DNA of 56,998 bases from Neocallimastix lanati (nom. inval.) (taxonomy: Eukaryota; Neocallimastigomycota; Neocallimastigomycetes; Neocallimastigales; Neocallimastigaceae), in contig JACVTC010000100.1 in the NCBI GenBank assembly GCA_016946835.1, forward strand, positions 637,501-694,498. Direction: 5' to 3'. The translations under genes were made by a program, and so were the position numbers. Below are positions 24,670 through 39,938 of this stretch, in pieces. Numbering within the stretch: position 1 is the first letter of the stretch; each line of letters opens with the position of its first letter. The notes under the pieces were generated by a model. The model worked only from the letters and a program-made list of their open reading frames with translations, made no database searches and was not told the DNA's origin.

Positions 24670-25479
24670 ATTTTATTTTATTTTATATTTTATTTTATTT
24701 TATTTTATTTTATTTTATTTTATTTTATTTTATTTTATTTTATTTTATTTTATTTTATTTTATTTTATTTTATTTTATTTTATTTTATTTTATTTTATTT
24801 TATTTTATTTTATTTTATTTTATTTTATTTTATTTTATTTTATTTTATTTTATTTTATTTTATTTTATTTTATTTTATTTTATTTTATTTTATTTTATTT
24901 TATTTTATTTTATTTTATTTTATTTTATTTTATTTTATTTTATTTTATTTTATTTTATTTTATTTTATTTTATTTTATTTTATTTTATTTTATTTTATTT
25001 TATTTTATTTTATTTTATTTTATTTTATTTTATTTTATTTTATTTTATTTTATTTTATTTTATTTTATTTTATTTTATTTTATTTTATTTTATTTTATTT
25101 TATTTTATTATTATTTTATTTTATTTTATTTTATTTTATTTTATTTATTTATTATTTTATTTTATTTTATTTTATCTTATTTAATATTGTTTAATATTAT
25201 TTTATTTTATTTTATTTAATAGTATTTTATTTTATTTTATTTTATTTTATTTTATTTTATTTTATTTTATTTTATTTTATTTTATTATTTTATTTTATTT
25301 TATTTTATTTTATTTTATTTTATTTTATTTTATTTTATTTTATTTTATTTTATTTTATTTTATTTTATTTTATTTTATTTTATTTTATTATTTTATTTTA
25401 TTTTATTTTATCTTATTTAATATTGTTTAATATTATTTTATTTTATTTTATTTAATATTATTTTATTTTATTTTATTTT
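24670..25479. repeat. ~800-bp TTTTA pentanucleotide satellite
   Basis: Almost uninterrupted ATTTT units run from about 24670 to 25479. Rare interruptions recur as a block (TTTATCTTATTTAATATTG...) near 25172-25210 and again near 25408-25455, showing that longer segments of the array were duplicated after mutation. No coding function. Confidence 0.95.
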
Positions 25480-25647
25480 TGAAGTTCTGTACTTCATATT
25501 TATATTTGAACTATTTATTTTATTTTTATTTATTTATTATTTTAATTTATTTATTTATATATTATTTTGTTTATTTTATTAGATTTATTTATTTATTAAT
25601 ATTTTTTCCTTTTTTTTTTTTTTTTAATTTTATTTTATTTAGTATAG

Positions 25648-25650
<3 letters not shown>

Positions 25651-25717
<67 letters not shown>

Positions 25718-25735
25718 TATTATTATTATTAATTA
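25651..25735. repeat. ATT microsatellite
   Basis: About 25 TTA/ATT units with one interruption, just downstream of the pentanucleotide array. Confidence 0.9.
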
Positions 25736-26368
25736 TTTAATAAATATATTATTAATATCATTATAATTAATTTATATATTTATTTTGTTTTTAAATTTGT
25801 TTATAGGATTTATTTATTATTTTTTTCCTAAAAGAATTTCGATGAAATTAAATATATTTAAATATATATATATTTTTTGCTCCATCACTTTTCTTATTCT
25901 ATTTTATTATTTTTAATAAAATTATTAATACTATTATTAATACTATTATTACCTTTAAATTTTTTAGTATATATATATATATATATATTTAAAGACTATT
26001 ATTTTTTTTCATTTTAAAATATTTAATATTATATTTAATTGATTAAACAAATTAACTGTTTACCTTTTAAATATTGAAATATAATTTTTATAAAAAATAA
26101 AACAATCTTTATTTCAATTATTTATTTGTCTTTATTATATATATATTAAATATAAAAAAGTCTTTAAATTTTTTTATTTACAATTTTCATTTTATTATTA
26201 GTATTATTATTCCTTTCTATTAATCAGTGTTTTTTAAAATTATTATTATTTTTTTTTTCTATTAGAAAGATAGTTTGAAATAAAATATAAATTTGATCAA
26301 TTTTTCTATTTAAACAAAATACAATGTAATTATATATAATAATATATATTAAAATCCATTCAATAAAC

Positions 26369-27659
26369 TTAAACTTCTTCTTTTAGTGGCAATAATGTTA
26401 GTTCTGAATACTTGGTATCAATATTTTCTTTACTTGGTTTACCTATTGATTATAATATTATGTAATAAAAAATAAAAAATATATTTATATATATATTTAA
26501 TTAATAATAATTATAAATTAATTAATTTATAAATAAAAGTTTATATAGTGTTTATATATTTACTGTATAGGTAAGTAGAATACAAAACCATAATACAACC
26601 AATAATAAAGATTATAGTAATATTAAAATCAAAAAATAAATATGAAATTGCACATGATAATATTATAGAAATAGAATTTGCAAAACCTTTCAAAATATTA
26701 TCAGCATATTTTACAACAAGTGATACTATTATACCACCAAATGACTGGCATAAAATAGCCAATATTGTCCAACGGGTATAACCACCAAAGAATCCATTTT
26801 CTTTTATAGCATTACCATCTATAAGTAAACAACCAAATATTAAACCAAAAATAATAGAACATAATGAAAGTTGAACATTTCTAGCCCATAAGGTTACTTT
26901 ACTTTTTTTTAAAATTTTTTCAAAATATACACCTGCAAGACCTGATGAAAGACATGCTACTATCACAGATAAAAAACCAAAAACTTTATCTAAAGCAGCA
27001 TTTTCATCTTCTATTGAAAGAGATTTACTATCTCCTGTAGGAAATTGAACTAATGCAATACCAAATGCTAATAAGAAAATCGATATCCATTGATGTCTAT
27101 ATATTCTACGTTTTAAAATAAGAACAGAAAATATTGCTGTCATAATTAGTTTCATTTGATAAGTAATTTGAAATGTAGCAGCATCTAATTTTGAAGCAGA
27201 ATAATATATTAAATTATTTTGTAGAAGATAAAGAACTGCTGGTATTATTACTTTTAAACATTCTGATTCTTTACCAAAAAGTTCATTTAATAATATTTTA
27301 ATATTGTATGTTCCTGGTTCTGCTTCATAGATTCGTAAATAAATATGAACAAATAAAGAAGTTATTAATTTTATAAATTCCGAACATACTACAGCGGTTG
27401 ATGTTAAATATTTATCAGGAAGAGTTTTTGAATATCTTATTACGAAGACTGTAAAACTATTCTGAATAATCAAAATAATTAAACTAATATATTTCAAATT
27501 TACTAATGAAATAATTAATTCACAATTAAATAAAAATATTTAAATAAATAAAATAAATAAAATTAATAAATAAATAGAAAAGTATATTATAATTTTTTGA
27601 AATTTATATTTAATATATTATTAATTGAGAATTGAGTTACCTTCTAATTTTTTAAACAT
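26369..27659 (-). CDS. Nucleotide-sugar transporter, SLC35A/NST family (three exons, ~343 aa)
   Basis: Model on the minus strand: a 19-nt first exon (27659-27641, Met-Phe-Lys-Lys-Leu-Glu-), main exon 27502-26564 and last exon 26442-26369. These join in frame to 343 codons plus TAA. The long frame begins with TTG, so the upstream mini-exon supplies the ATG; its donor is G|GTAACT and the acceptor CATTAG. The protein shows about ten hydrophobic segments. Family signatures are LKYISLIILIIQNS at the N-terminus, NNLIYYSASKLDAATFQITYQMK in the middle and GFANSISIILSC near the C-terminus. SLC35A members exchange UDP-sugars (UDP-Gal, UDP-GlcNAc) or CMP-sugars for the nucleoside monophosphate across the Golgi membrane, feeding glycosylation; substrate cannot be read from sequence. 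The C-terminal tail (LPLKEEV) is cytosolic by family topology. Confidence 0.88.
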
Positions 27660-27770
27660 TTTTAATTTATATTATATATTTATTATCTATTATATTTTAT
27701 ATTTTAATAAAATATAGTAATATTATTTTGTTTGTTTAACTTCTTAAATCTAATATTCTAATAAGGATTT

Positions 27771-27818
<48 letters not shown>

Positions 27819-28613
27819 GATATAAATATATTTTTTATTAAAGTTTAAATAAATAAAAAAATTTTCATTTTTATATATAGAAATTAATTATTTTTTGATT
27901 TAGTTATTTTTTTTAATTTTACTTTATTATATCTTTATTTTTTATTCTTTGTTCTTTTTTTTCTTGTTCTAGTTTTTTTCTTATTTAAATTTTGGAATTT
28001 ACATGGTTTACTTCAAAATAGATGATTCTTAAACAAACTGGAATAAAAAAAAAAAAATTAAATAAATAAAAAAAAACATATACTATTTACCATTAATAAT
28101 ATATATTATAATTCATAATATATATAATTATTAATACAAAATACAAATAAATTAAAAAATAATTGTAAAAACGGAATACTTAATTTTTAGCAATTCAATA
28201 TAATTATATTGAACAATACAATTATTGATTTTATATAATTTATTATAAATATTTTATTTATAATTATTAATACAATTTGTAAATTAAAAATTTTAATTTT
28301 GTTAAACAAAAAATATATATAATATTTATAATTATATACTTTATTATATATTCTTATATATACTACAATTTATTAAATAAATGATCCAATAATTTTATAA
28401 TAAATAGTAATTTTTTATTATTTCAATCTTTTTCTATATATATTTTATAATTATAATTCAAATAATAAATAAATTTTTTAATATACTTTTATGATATTAC
28501 AAAATTCACATGATATAATTACATATATCTATACTTTTATGTTCGAATAATTTTTTTTATAATTTTTTTAATATTTTGTTTCATCTATTACTTGAAATTT
28601 TAAAATTTAAATA

Positions 28614-28700
<87 letters not shown>

Positions 28701-29594
28701 ATTTAATTAAATATAAAATTTTTAAAATAATCGATTTTAACAAAAAAGGATAAATAAAAAAAAATTATAAAATACTTAAAAAAAATAACAATAACAAAAC
28801 AAAACAAAAACAAAAACAAAAACAAAAACAAAAACATTAACAAAAACAAAAAAAAAATAAAATAAAAATAAAAACTTTTATTAAATATATACTCATTATA
28901 AATATTATATTGATATTTAATATATATATATTTATAACAAAAGAATTTTTAATTTTATAGTCTTTTTTTATTTGTTAATTTGTTAATGATATATATTCAT
29001 ATATAAATATTTTGATACACATTTAATTTTATATTTTTCATTATTATTTTTATATTAACAATTAATGAAGATTGGGTACTTAATTAAATTCTTTTATTTT
29101 TATTTTTATTTTTATTTATTTTTTTTTATATATAATTTTATTATTTTAATATTTTCATAATTACTTCTTAATGAATTAAATCGATTTGATTTTAATAATT
29201 TTATTTATTATATTATCATTAATAATTATTATTTTTATTTTTGAATATATATAAATAAATATAAAAATATATATACATCTTATTTTTTTTTTTTTTTTTT
29301 TTATTATTTTTTAAAAAAAGGAAATAAACAAAAAGAATAAAAGAAAAAAAAAAATTAAAAAATAAAAATAATAGTAAATAAGATAAATAAGTATTTATGA
29401 CTTATAAGTAATAAAAATAATGATAAAAAAAAATAAAAAATAATAATAAATGAAAAAAATAATAATAATAATATAATATAATTATAATTATAATTATTTT
29501 TTATTACATCATATTAAATTACATAACATTATATTATATTAATTATATTTTACTTATTTATATCACTTTTTTTTATCAATGGTAATAATTTTGT
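27660..29594. other. Intergenic region with AAAT microsatellite
   Basis: No gene is visible. It holds a ~42-T run (27773-27814), a 19-nt word at 27987-28005 that recurs exactly at 34286-34304, and an AAAT array at about 28612-28702. Confidence 0.6.
28612..28702. repeat. AAAT microsatellite
   Basis: About 22 tandem AAAT units in intergenic DNA. Confidence 0.9.
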
Positions 29595-32500
29595 TTAATG
29601 AGTAGATGTTCCTAATAAATCAGCACTTGAAAGAGGAGGTTCCATATTTTCACTATTTAAATTCATATCCATATCTAATGTTAAATCTGGATTATTAGAA
29701 AAACTACTACTAACTGGTGCTTGATTTGATGATTGATTACTATTGTTATTATTACCATGTCTTGGATAGTATTTACGTAATTTTCTAAATTCTTCAATAG
29801 TTGGGAATTTCTTTAAAATCTCTTCTAATTCTGGTCTAATATTTAATTTTCTGGTATCTTTTCTGTAATGTAATAAAGCCCAGAATTTTTCTAAACCATA
29901 AAGCTTATCCTTTTCTAAATAATCCTCTAATGTGACAGCTTGGAAATCATCAAATATATCATTACGGAAATGAACTTCTAAACCATAAGAATAGAAACGG
30001 AATAAGCATTCTAAACCATATCTATAACCAGCTTCAGCATCTTCCAATGCTAATTTCTTAAATTCATTGTACATATTACGGTTGAAACGTTCACGTAAAA
30101 AATGACTCCAGAATCTGAACATTGTATTCATTTCTTGAGAATGACCAATTCCAGCTAATTGACGTTCTTTAACAGCTTTAGCATGGAACTTTGTATATTT
30201 GTGTTGAATGAATCCATTTTCCTTTAAAATCTCGTAACTTGGATGTTGAAAAGCTGGGAATTCTTTGAAACTAGCACCAAGACTGCTTGATAAACTATTA
30301 TTGTTACTATTGTTATAACTTCCTCCTAATACACCACTTCTATTGAAAGAATTTCTTGGTATATCTAAACCGGAAGAATTTCCAGGACGGGTTAAATTAT
30401 AAGCAATTGGAACAGAAGTAGATGGTGGTGGACCTGATATAGCATTATTATTACGTGAACTTCTAGCTGATTTTGAAGGGGCTTCATTGGTCATTAAATA
30501 ACCAATTGGTGATGGAGTTGAACCGAGATATTCTGAATGGACAGCTGGAGATTCAGGAACAAATAAACGATTTTGCTTCTTCTTACTGTTAATATTCTTT
30601 GGTGAAGAAGAGTACTTATTAGTAAAGTAATCTTTCTTTGAATTAAATGAATGATCCTTAGCATCATTACTTATACTATTATTCATGTTTTTCTTATCAT
30701 TAAAACTTGAAGAAAAAGATGACTTCTTAAGATTTGATGAAAGATTAGAACGTTGTTGTTGAATACTTGAGAATGCTTTATTCTTAGAATCTTCAATTTT
30801 GAAACTAGAATTAGTACTTGATCCTGTTTTGAATTGATTATTACTAGTCTTTCTATTAAGATTGTTTTCATAGAAAACTAAACCATCATTAATAACTTGA
30901 TTACGATAGCTATTACTATATTGTTTTCTGTTATAAGATGATGAAAAAGCTGAACTACCACCGGCTGAGCTTTGACTACTATTTGGTCTTGGCTTTGGAA
31001 GTACTAACATTAAACCATTAATTTGATCATCATCAATTTCATATTCAGAATCATCATCATCATTTTCATTTAAGCCAACATCATCATTCTCATCATCACT
31101 CCATTCAATAGCTGATTTTTTATTATCTTTTTCATTACTTTCGTCATTCCAGTCTTCATCAAATTGAAAAAGATCATCATCATTATTTTGCTTTTCTTTT
31201 TCAGAGTTACTTTTTGTATTTTTCTTTTGTTTACGAGATGTTATAGTAGTCCACTCATTATCGTCTTTTTTTTTTTTTTTTTTTTAATATAAAAAAATTT
31301 ATTAAATATAATTATTATTATTAAAATAAACAATTTTAAAATAATAAATATATTTATTATGATGTTATTTAATAATAAATTTTAATATTTTTATTTTTAT
31401 ATTTATTATTTATTATTTATTATTATTAATACTTTCATTATATTTTTTTAATGCATATTTCTATTTGATTAAAATAAAACTTACCTTCACCAAGAACATT
31501 GATATTATCATCATTTTTATCTTCTAATAATTCAATAAAACAAAAAGAAAAAAAAAATAATATTTTATTATTATTATTATATATTAAAATAGTAATACTA
31601 CAGTATAATGGAGCATAGTATTTTTTATTTTTTATTTTTTCTAATTTATAATTGATTTTATTAAATTACCTTTTTCTTCAGTTTTCCATGATAAATCTGG
31701 GTTTAACCAATTACTCCAATCATACTTTTTACGAAGTTTAATATTACTATCACTATTATTAACTTCAACTATTTCACTGTTATTTAAAGAACTTACAATT
31801 AAATTTGATGCCCATGCTTCATCATATTTAGTATCAGGATTTGACTTTTTATCAACATTTTGTGCAACATCAATTAAACTTTTAGTACGCTTAAATTTCA
31901 ATAAGGTAGTTAAATTAACATATCCTTCCTTATCCATTTGTTGGCGCATGTAAGTATCTTTGCATAAATTATCAACACTAAAATAATATTCAATTTGTTG
32001 TTTAAGGTAAGTTTTCATGGCTTCCATATCAAGTTTTGAAGCATCTAGGCTAGAAATATCAACAAGACCTTCTATCTTATTACTGGAATTAAATGCAGCA
32101 AATGGTGACTTATTGTTGTTACGTTGATTATTTCTATTATTGTTTTTATTGAAAGCATTTGCACCTTTACTCTTAAATCCACGATCATATGAAGATGAAA
32201 ATGGACTTTTGTTTGATCCAAAAGAGTTTTTAGTAAATGGATTATCTCCACCGTTATAAGAACTTGAAAATGGATTATTTGGATTATTTGAATTATTTTT
32301 ATTGAAGAAATTACTATTCTTATTACGCTGATAATTATTATTACGCTTATTACTAAAAATACTATTAACAGATGATGAAGTTGTTGTACCAGTAGCTACA
32401 GCATTTGTAGTAACAGCAGAAGCCTTTTTATTGTTATTACCCTTTTTAGTGAAGTCTTTACTACCATTCTTCTTGGGACCATTATTATTTTTTTCATGAG

Positions 32501-32651
32501 ATTTTCCTTTGTTATTATTGTTTTTCTTATTATTATTTTTTTGATTGTCTTTTAAAAATTTTAATAAATAATTTGTTTTAGTGTAACTTGAATTTTTATA
32601 CATAATATATTTTAAATTACATTTTATAATCTTTTATTTACCTCCTTCCAT
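29595..32651 (-). CDS. LARP1-like RNA-binding protein: La motif plus DM15 repeats (four exons)
   Basis: Preferred minus-strand model: exon 1 32651-32642 (10 nt, MEG), exon 2 32548-31670, exon 3 31523-31485 (39 nt), exon 4 31264-29595. All junctions keep frame and give 865 aa. An alternative unspliced start at 32603 also keeps frame. Exon 2 carries Asn/Lys-rich low complexity and then a La motif ([21 protein letters not shown]...[13 protein letters not shown]). Exon 4 opens with [12 protein letters not shown], an acidic stretch and a basic Ser/Asn-rich region, and ends with about three DM15 helical repeats ([12 protein letters not shown]..., [43 protein letters not shown]). La motif plus C-terminal DM15 is diagnostic for LARP1, which in other eukaryotes binds the 5' cap and TOP mRNAs and controls translation under TOR. 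A fungal homologue probably acts on ribosomal-protein mRNAs in the cytoplasm (inference). Confidence 0.9.
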
Positions 32652-33031
32652 TGTGCCTTATGTTTATTAAAATTTGTAAAATTGTATTTTTTTTTTTTTT
32701 TTTTCAATTTATATGATTAATAAATTTAATGTTTTGATGTTTTGAATTTTAAAAGTATTTACTATAATATAAATATAATGATAAATATAAATTATTCGTT
32801 AGTACTCAACGATTTAAATGTATAATTATACTTCTATAAAAATAAAATAAAAGAAAAGAAAAACAATTCTAAAATATTTATATTATTTTTTAAATAATAA
32901 TTTTTTGTTGTATTAAATTCATTAAATTATTTTAGGAAATTATATTTTATAAAATATTATATATTTTGATTTTTAAAGAAATATAATTATTTACTTTAGG
33001 TATATTATTAAAAGACCACTTCAATAAATAC

Positions 33032-33064
<33 letters not shown>

Positions 33065-33199
33065 ACTTGTTTTTCTTATTTATTGTATTTATTATATAAA
33101 TTATATTTATTAATAGATTTATTTAATTTTAATTATTTTTATTGTTATTATTTTATCTTTATTTGTATGTTAAAAACTCCTAAGTATAAAATGCTTATT

Positions 33200-33258
<59 letters not shown>

Positions 33259-34928
33259 AACAGTTTTATTAGGAAAGAACAAACAAAAGACCTAGTTTGT
33301 TACTTCTTTTTTTTTTTTTGTTTTTTAGTTTTTTTGTTTTTTTTTGTTTTTTTTGTTTTATTTTTTTTCGTTTTTATTTTTTGGTTTAATTCTTGATTTT
33401 ATTTATAAATAAATTTATTAAATAAATATAATGAATAATAAATAGTTATTTTTTTTTATTTAAATATTTTTGTATTATTTTTAAATTAAATTATATATAT
33501 ATTAAATTTTTCTTTTATAAAATTATTATATACATATAATCTACAACAAAATAATCAAAATACATAAAATAAAAAAAAAAAAAAATAAAGAAAAGCAGTT
33601 TTTAATAATATAATTAAAATTATATCTTTTATAAGATTTTTTTAATATATCAAAATTTCATTATTAAAAAAAAATAAAAATTTTAATATAAAATCATATA
33701 TTATATATATTTATGACATAAAAAGTTAATAAACTTTTTCAACTTTTCATTAAATAATCACAATTTTTAATATTCCAATTTTTCTTTTTAATTATTGTTT
33801 CTTAATAATTAAAGAATAATTTGATTAATGTATACGTAATTAATACATTTTTTTTTTAGATAATTGTTGGATTTAATAAATTTTATTATTCAATCTATAA
33901 CAACATTTTAATATTACTTTTATATTACTTCTTATAATATCAAAATAAATATATATAATACAAATAGTATTTTTTATCTTTTGAAAAAAATTAGCAATAT
34001 AATTTATTACAATATTTAATAGTTAATAATATTTATAATTAATATGTTTATATATAGAATATAATTTCAATTTTTTTTTTTTATTTAATAAACATTTTAT
34101 TTATTTTTTTAAATTAAATTATTATTACAAAGTTAAATTATACATTTTTTTTTTTTTTAAATTATTATACGAAATGAATTTACACTAGTTTTACATATAA
34201 CAATCACTATAGATTAGGAATAGTTATTTTTATTAAATATAAAAAGTATATTTTTATATAACTAATTTTACTTTATTTCGTAAAAAAATTTTGGAATTTA
34301 CATGATTTATTTTAAAATTATATTAATTGAAGACAATTTTTTATAAGTACTTGAAAAAAAAAAATCTTTATGAAAATTTTTACAGATTTTATATAAGGAA
34401 TATTGTTAATTGTATCTTTTTATGCCATAAAAAGATAAACTAATAAAATTTACATGATTTATTTTAAAATTATATTAATTGAAGACATTTTTTTGTAAGT
34501 ACTTGAAAAAAAAAAATCTTTATGAAAATTTTTTACAGATTTTATATATGGAATATTGTTAATTATATCTTTTTATGCCATAAAAAGATAAACTAATAAT
34601 TAATGATTAATAGATTTCTAATTATATTTATTAATACATAAGAATATTTTTACAATTACATTATTTTTCATATAATTATACTCAGATTATATATAGAAAG
34701 TTTAAAAATAAACATGAATTTATAATCATTGTATATATAATAATAAATAAATAAATATAGGAAATTTTGATAATTGCACACATAATAAAATTAAAATATA
34801 AATAATAAATAAGAGTAATTATATTATTAGTATTAAAACTTGTTTTTTTTGTATATATATATATTAATTTTTATGAAAATATTAAAACTTATTGATATAT
34901 ATATATATTTATATATTTATATATATAC

Positions 34929-34968
<40 letters not shown>

Positions 34969-35811
34969 GATTATATATATATAAATATATATTTTTTCTT
35001 TTAATTTTTTTATTGATTATATTTTTTCTTTTAATTTTTTTATTGATTATATTTTTTCTTTTAATTTTTTATTGATTATATTTTTTTAAAGTATGAATTT
35101 TTAATTAATAATTTATATATAATTAACAATAAAAATTTGAAAATTACCATTAAAATTTTATAAAAATTAATATTATATTACATTTCTATATTATTTACGG
35201 AGAGAATCAAAATTTTATTATTATTTATGAAATAATAATTATTTTATAAATTATAATAATCCAAACAAATATTTTAAATATTTTCTATTTATATATTTTA
35301 TCAAAGAATTATTGTCTTAACGAAAGAGAAGACAAAAAAAAAAAAAAAAAAAAATTAAGACACAAAGCTTCAGTAATAGCTAAAGAGAAAATAATATTCT
35401 AATATCTTTCTATTGAAGAAAAGATGAATTAATATTAAGAGAAAATTATTATTTATTTTTATAATTAAGAAGGAAAATATTATATATAAATAAAGATACT
35501 CTAAATTATATATTTATTGAATTTATTCTATAGAAAAGACATTTCTTCTATGTTTAATCAATAATAAATTAATTTGTGAAAATATATTACATATTTATTA
35601 ATTAATATACTAAAAAGAAAAATATATATTATTCATAAATTAATCACCTCAGAAAAAAACACTGGAAAAAGAGATAACATATCCCAAAACATATAATTTA
35701 TGCTATTTCTTCATAATATTTTTAATTTAACACATATTTAAAAACATAATATAACCCTTTTTAACAATATTACTTTTGATTTTTTTTTTTTTTTTTTATT
35801 TATAATAATAA

Positions 35812-35846
<35 letters not shown>

Positions 35847-36050
35847 ATCGTATTTTTTTAAAAAAAATTTTTGGTATATTTTTATTTTTTTTTAATTATT
35901 TTTATTAAAAAAAATAATAATCCTTACTTTTCAAATTTTTTATATAAATAATAAATTTAAATTTAAGAAATTATATATTATTTAATTTTTTTATTTCAAT
36001 GGGTATTTTACTTTAATTATTATAACTATTTATATAATTTAATTAATAAT
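32652..36050. other. Intergenic region with poly(T) and tandem duplication
   Basis: No supported gene. It includes a 56-T run (33202-33257), a 152-bp tandem duplication (34297-34600) and A/T palindromic tracts. The open frames are low complexity. Confidence 0.65.
34297..34600. repeat. 152-bp tandem duplication
   Basis: 34297-34448 and 34449-34600 are near-identical, each running from TTTACATGATTTATTTT to GATAAACTAATAA, differing by a few substitutions and single-base indels. The unit start also matches 27999 onwards with transitions. Confidence 0.85.
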
Positions 36051-37052
36051 TTAGTATACACCCTTGAAAGAGTAACATCTTTCGTTTCTCTTTGGTTCAT
36101 TGAGGTTGGTGTACTTTTCGTATCTTGTTCCCATGTCATAACTGTTTTCTTTAGATAACCATTTTTCTGGAATGTAAGTTAAAACACGGTTACCACGGAA
36201 TTTCTTATGACCAGTGAATCTACCTTCAACAGCACGACGAATACACTTGTTGTTAAATATTATCACACCATTTCTTTGAACAAATGGTTTCTTGTTTCCA
36301 CGAACTGTTGGAGCATATTTTATTGCAAATAATGTAGCAACAGACATAACTTTGTTACCACCAACCTTGTTTGTACTAATCCAAGCATTACGATTATTTT
36401 GTAATGGGAAAGTGTAACTAAAACCATCATAAACAGTGTTAATATTCTTTAAAAGAGCAAAGTCCTTTTTTTGTTCTTGAGCTCTTCTAAACTCTTCGGC
36501 TTCTCTCTTAGTTTTATTACTAATCATAGCAGCCATTCTCATCTTCTGTTGTTTGCTTTGTGGTTTTCTTTGTTGTTGCTTACCTTGTTGTTGCTTACCT
36601 TGTTGCATTTTCTTGTTTGCCTTTTGGTTTAATTTCTTTAATTCAGCTTGATGCTTTGAGGCTGGGTACCATCCCCAGCTTTGAGTTTGGGGTTGTTGGG
36701 TTCTACTGTTCATCTTTTCTTGTTGATGTTTTTGTGGTTGTTGCTTTTGAACTTGCTTTGGCTTTTGTTGTACAGCCTTATTACGTTGTTGTTGAGACTT
36801 AATAGGTTTGGACCATTCATATTGATTTTGGAGTTCACTCTTTGTATTACGACTAGCAGCATCAGCCCAACTTTGGAATCCTTTGGTACTAGTCTTGCTG
36901 TTGTTAACAAAAGTCCAAGTTTGTGTTTTTTGTTGCTTCATAGCTTTTTGTTGACCATTTTTATTTTGAACTTGCTTTTGAGAAACATTGAAAGTGTTTC
37001 TAGCAGCGTTGTTAACGAAACCTAATATTAAAGGAGTGTTTTGCTTACCCAT
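36051..37052 (-). CDS. Unrecognised basic, Gln/Lys-rich protein (333 aa)
   Basis: Intact single-exon frame with a good ATG context (A-rich leader) and balanced codons (GTT, AAG, CGT). I do not recognise the family. Residues 1-185 are low-complexity and rich in Q, K and N, with repeated GKQQQ units around 153-163 and tryptophan-containing islands (QTWTFVNN, GFQSWADAASRN, SWGWYPASK). The C-terminal 130 residues look folded: YDGFSYTFPL, NKVMSVATLFAIKYAP, GNKKPFVQRNGVIIFNNK, RRAVEGRFTGHKKFRGNRVL. Overall charge is very positive and there is no signal peptide or membrane segment, which hints at nucleic-acid or ribosome association, but no function can be assigned. It stands alone between large spacers. 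Confidence 0.75.
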   Translation of the reverse strand: MGKQNTPLILGFVNNAARNTFNVSQKQVQNKNGQQKAMKQQKTQTWTFVNNSKTSTKGFQSWADAASRNTKSELQNQYEWSKPIKSQQQRNKAVQQKPKQVQKQQPQKHQQEKMNSRTQQPQTQSWGWYPASKHQAELKKLNQKANKKMQQGKQQQGKQQQRKPQSKQQKMRMAAMISNKTKREAEEFRRAQEQKKDFALLKNINTVYDGFSYTFPLQNNRNAWISTNKVGGNKVMSVATLFAIKYAPTVRGNKKPFVQRNGVIIFNNKCIRRAVEGRFTGHKKFRGNRVLTYIPEKWLSKENSYDMGTRYEKYTNLNEPKRNERCYSFKGVY

Positions 37053-39938
<2,886 letters not shown>

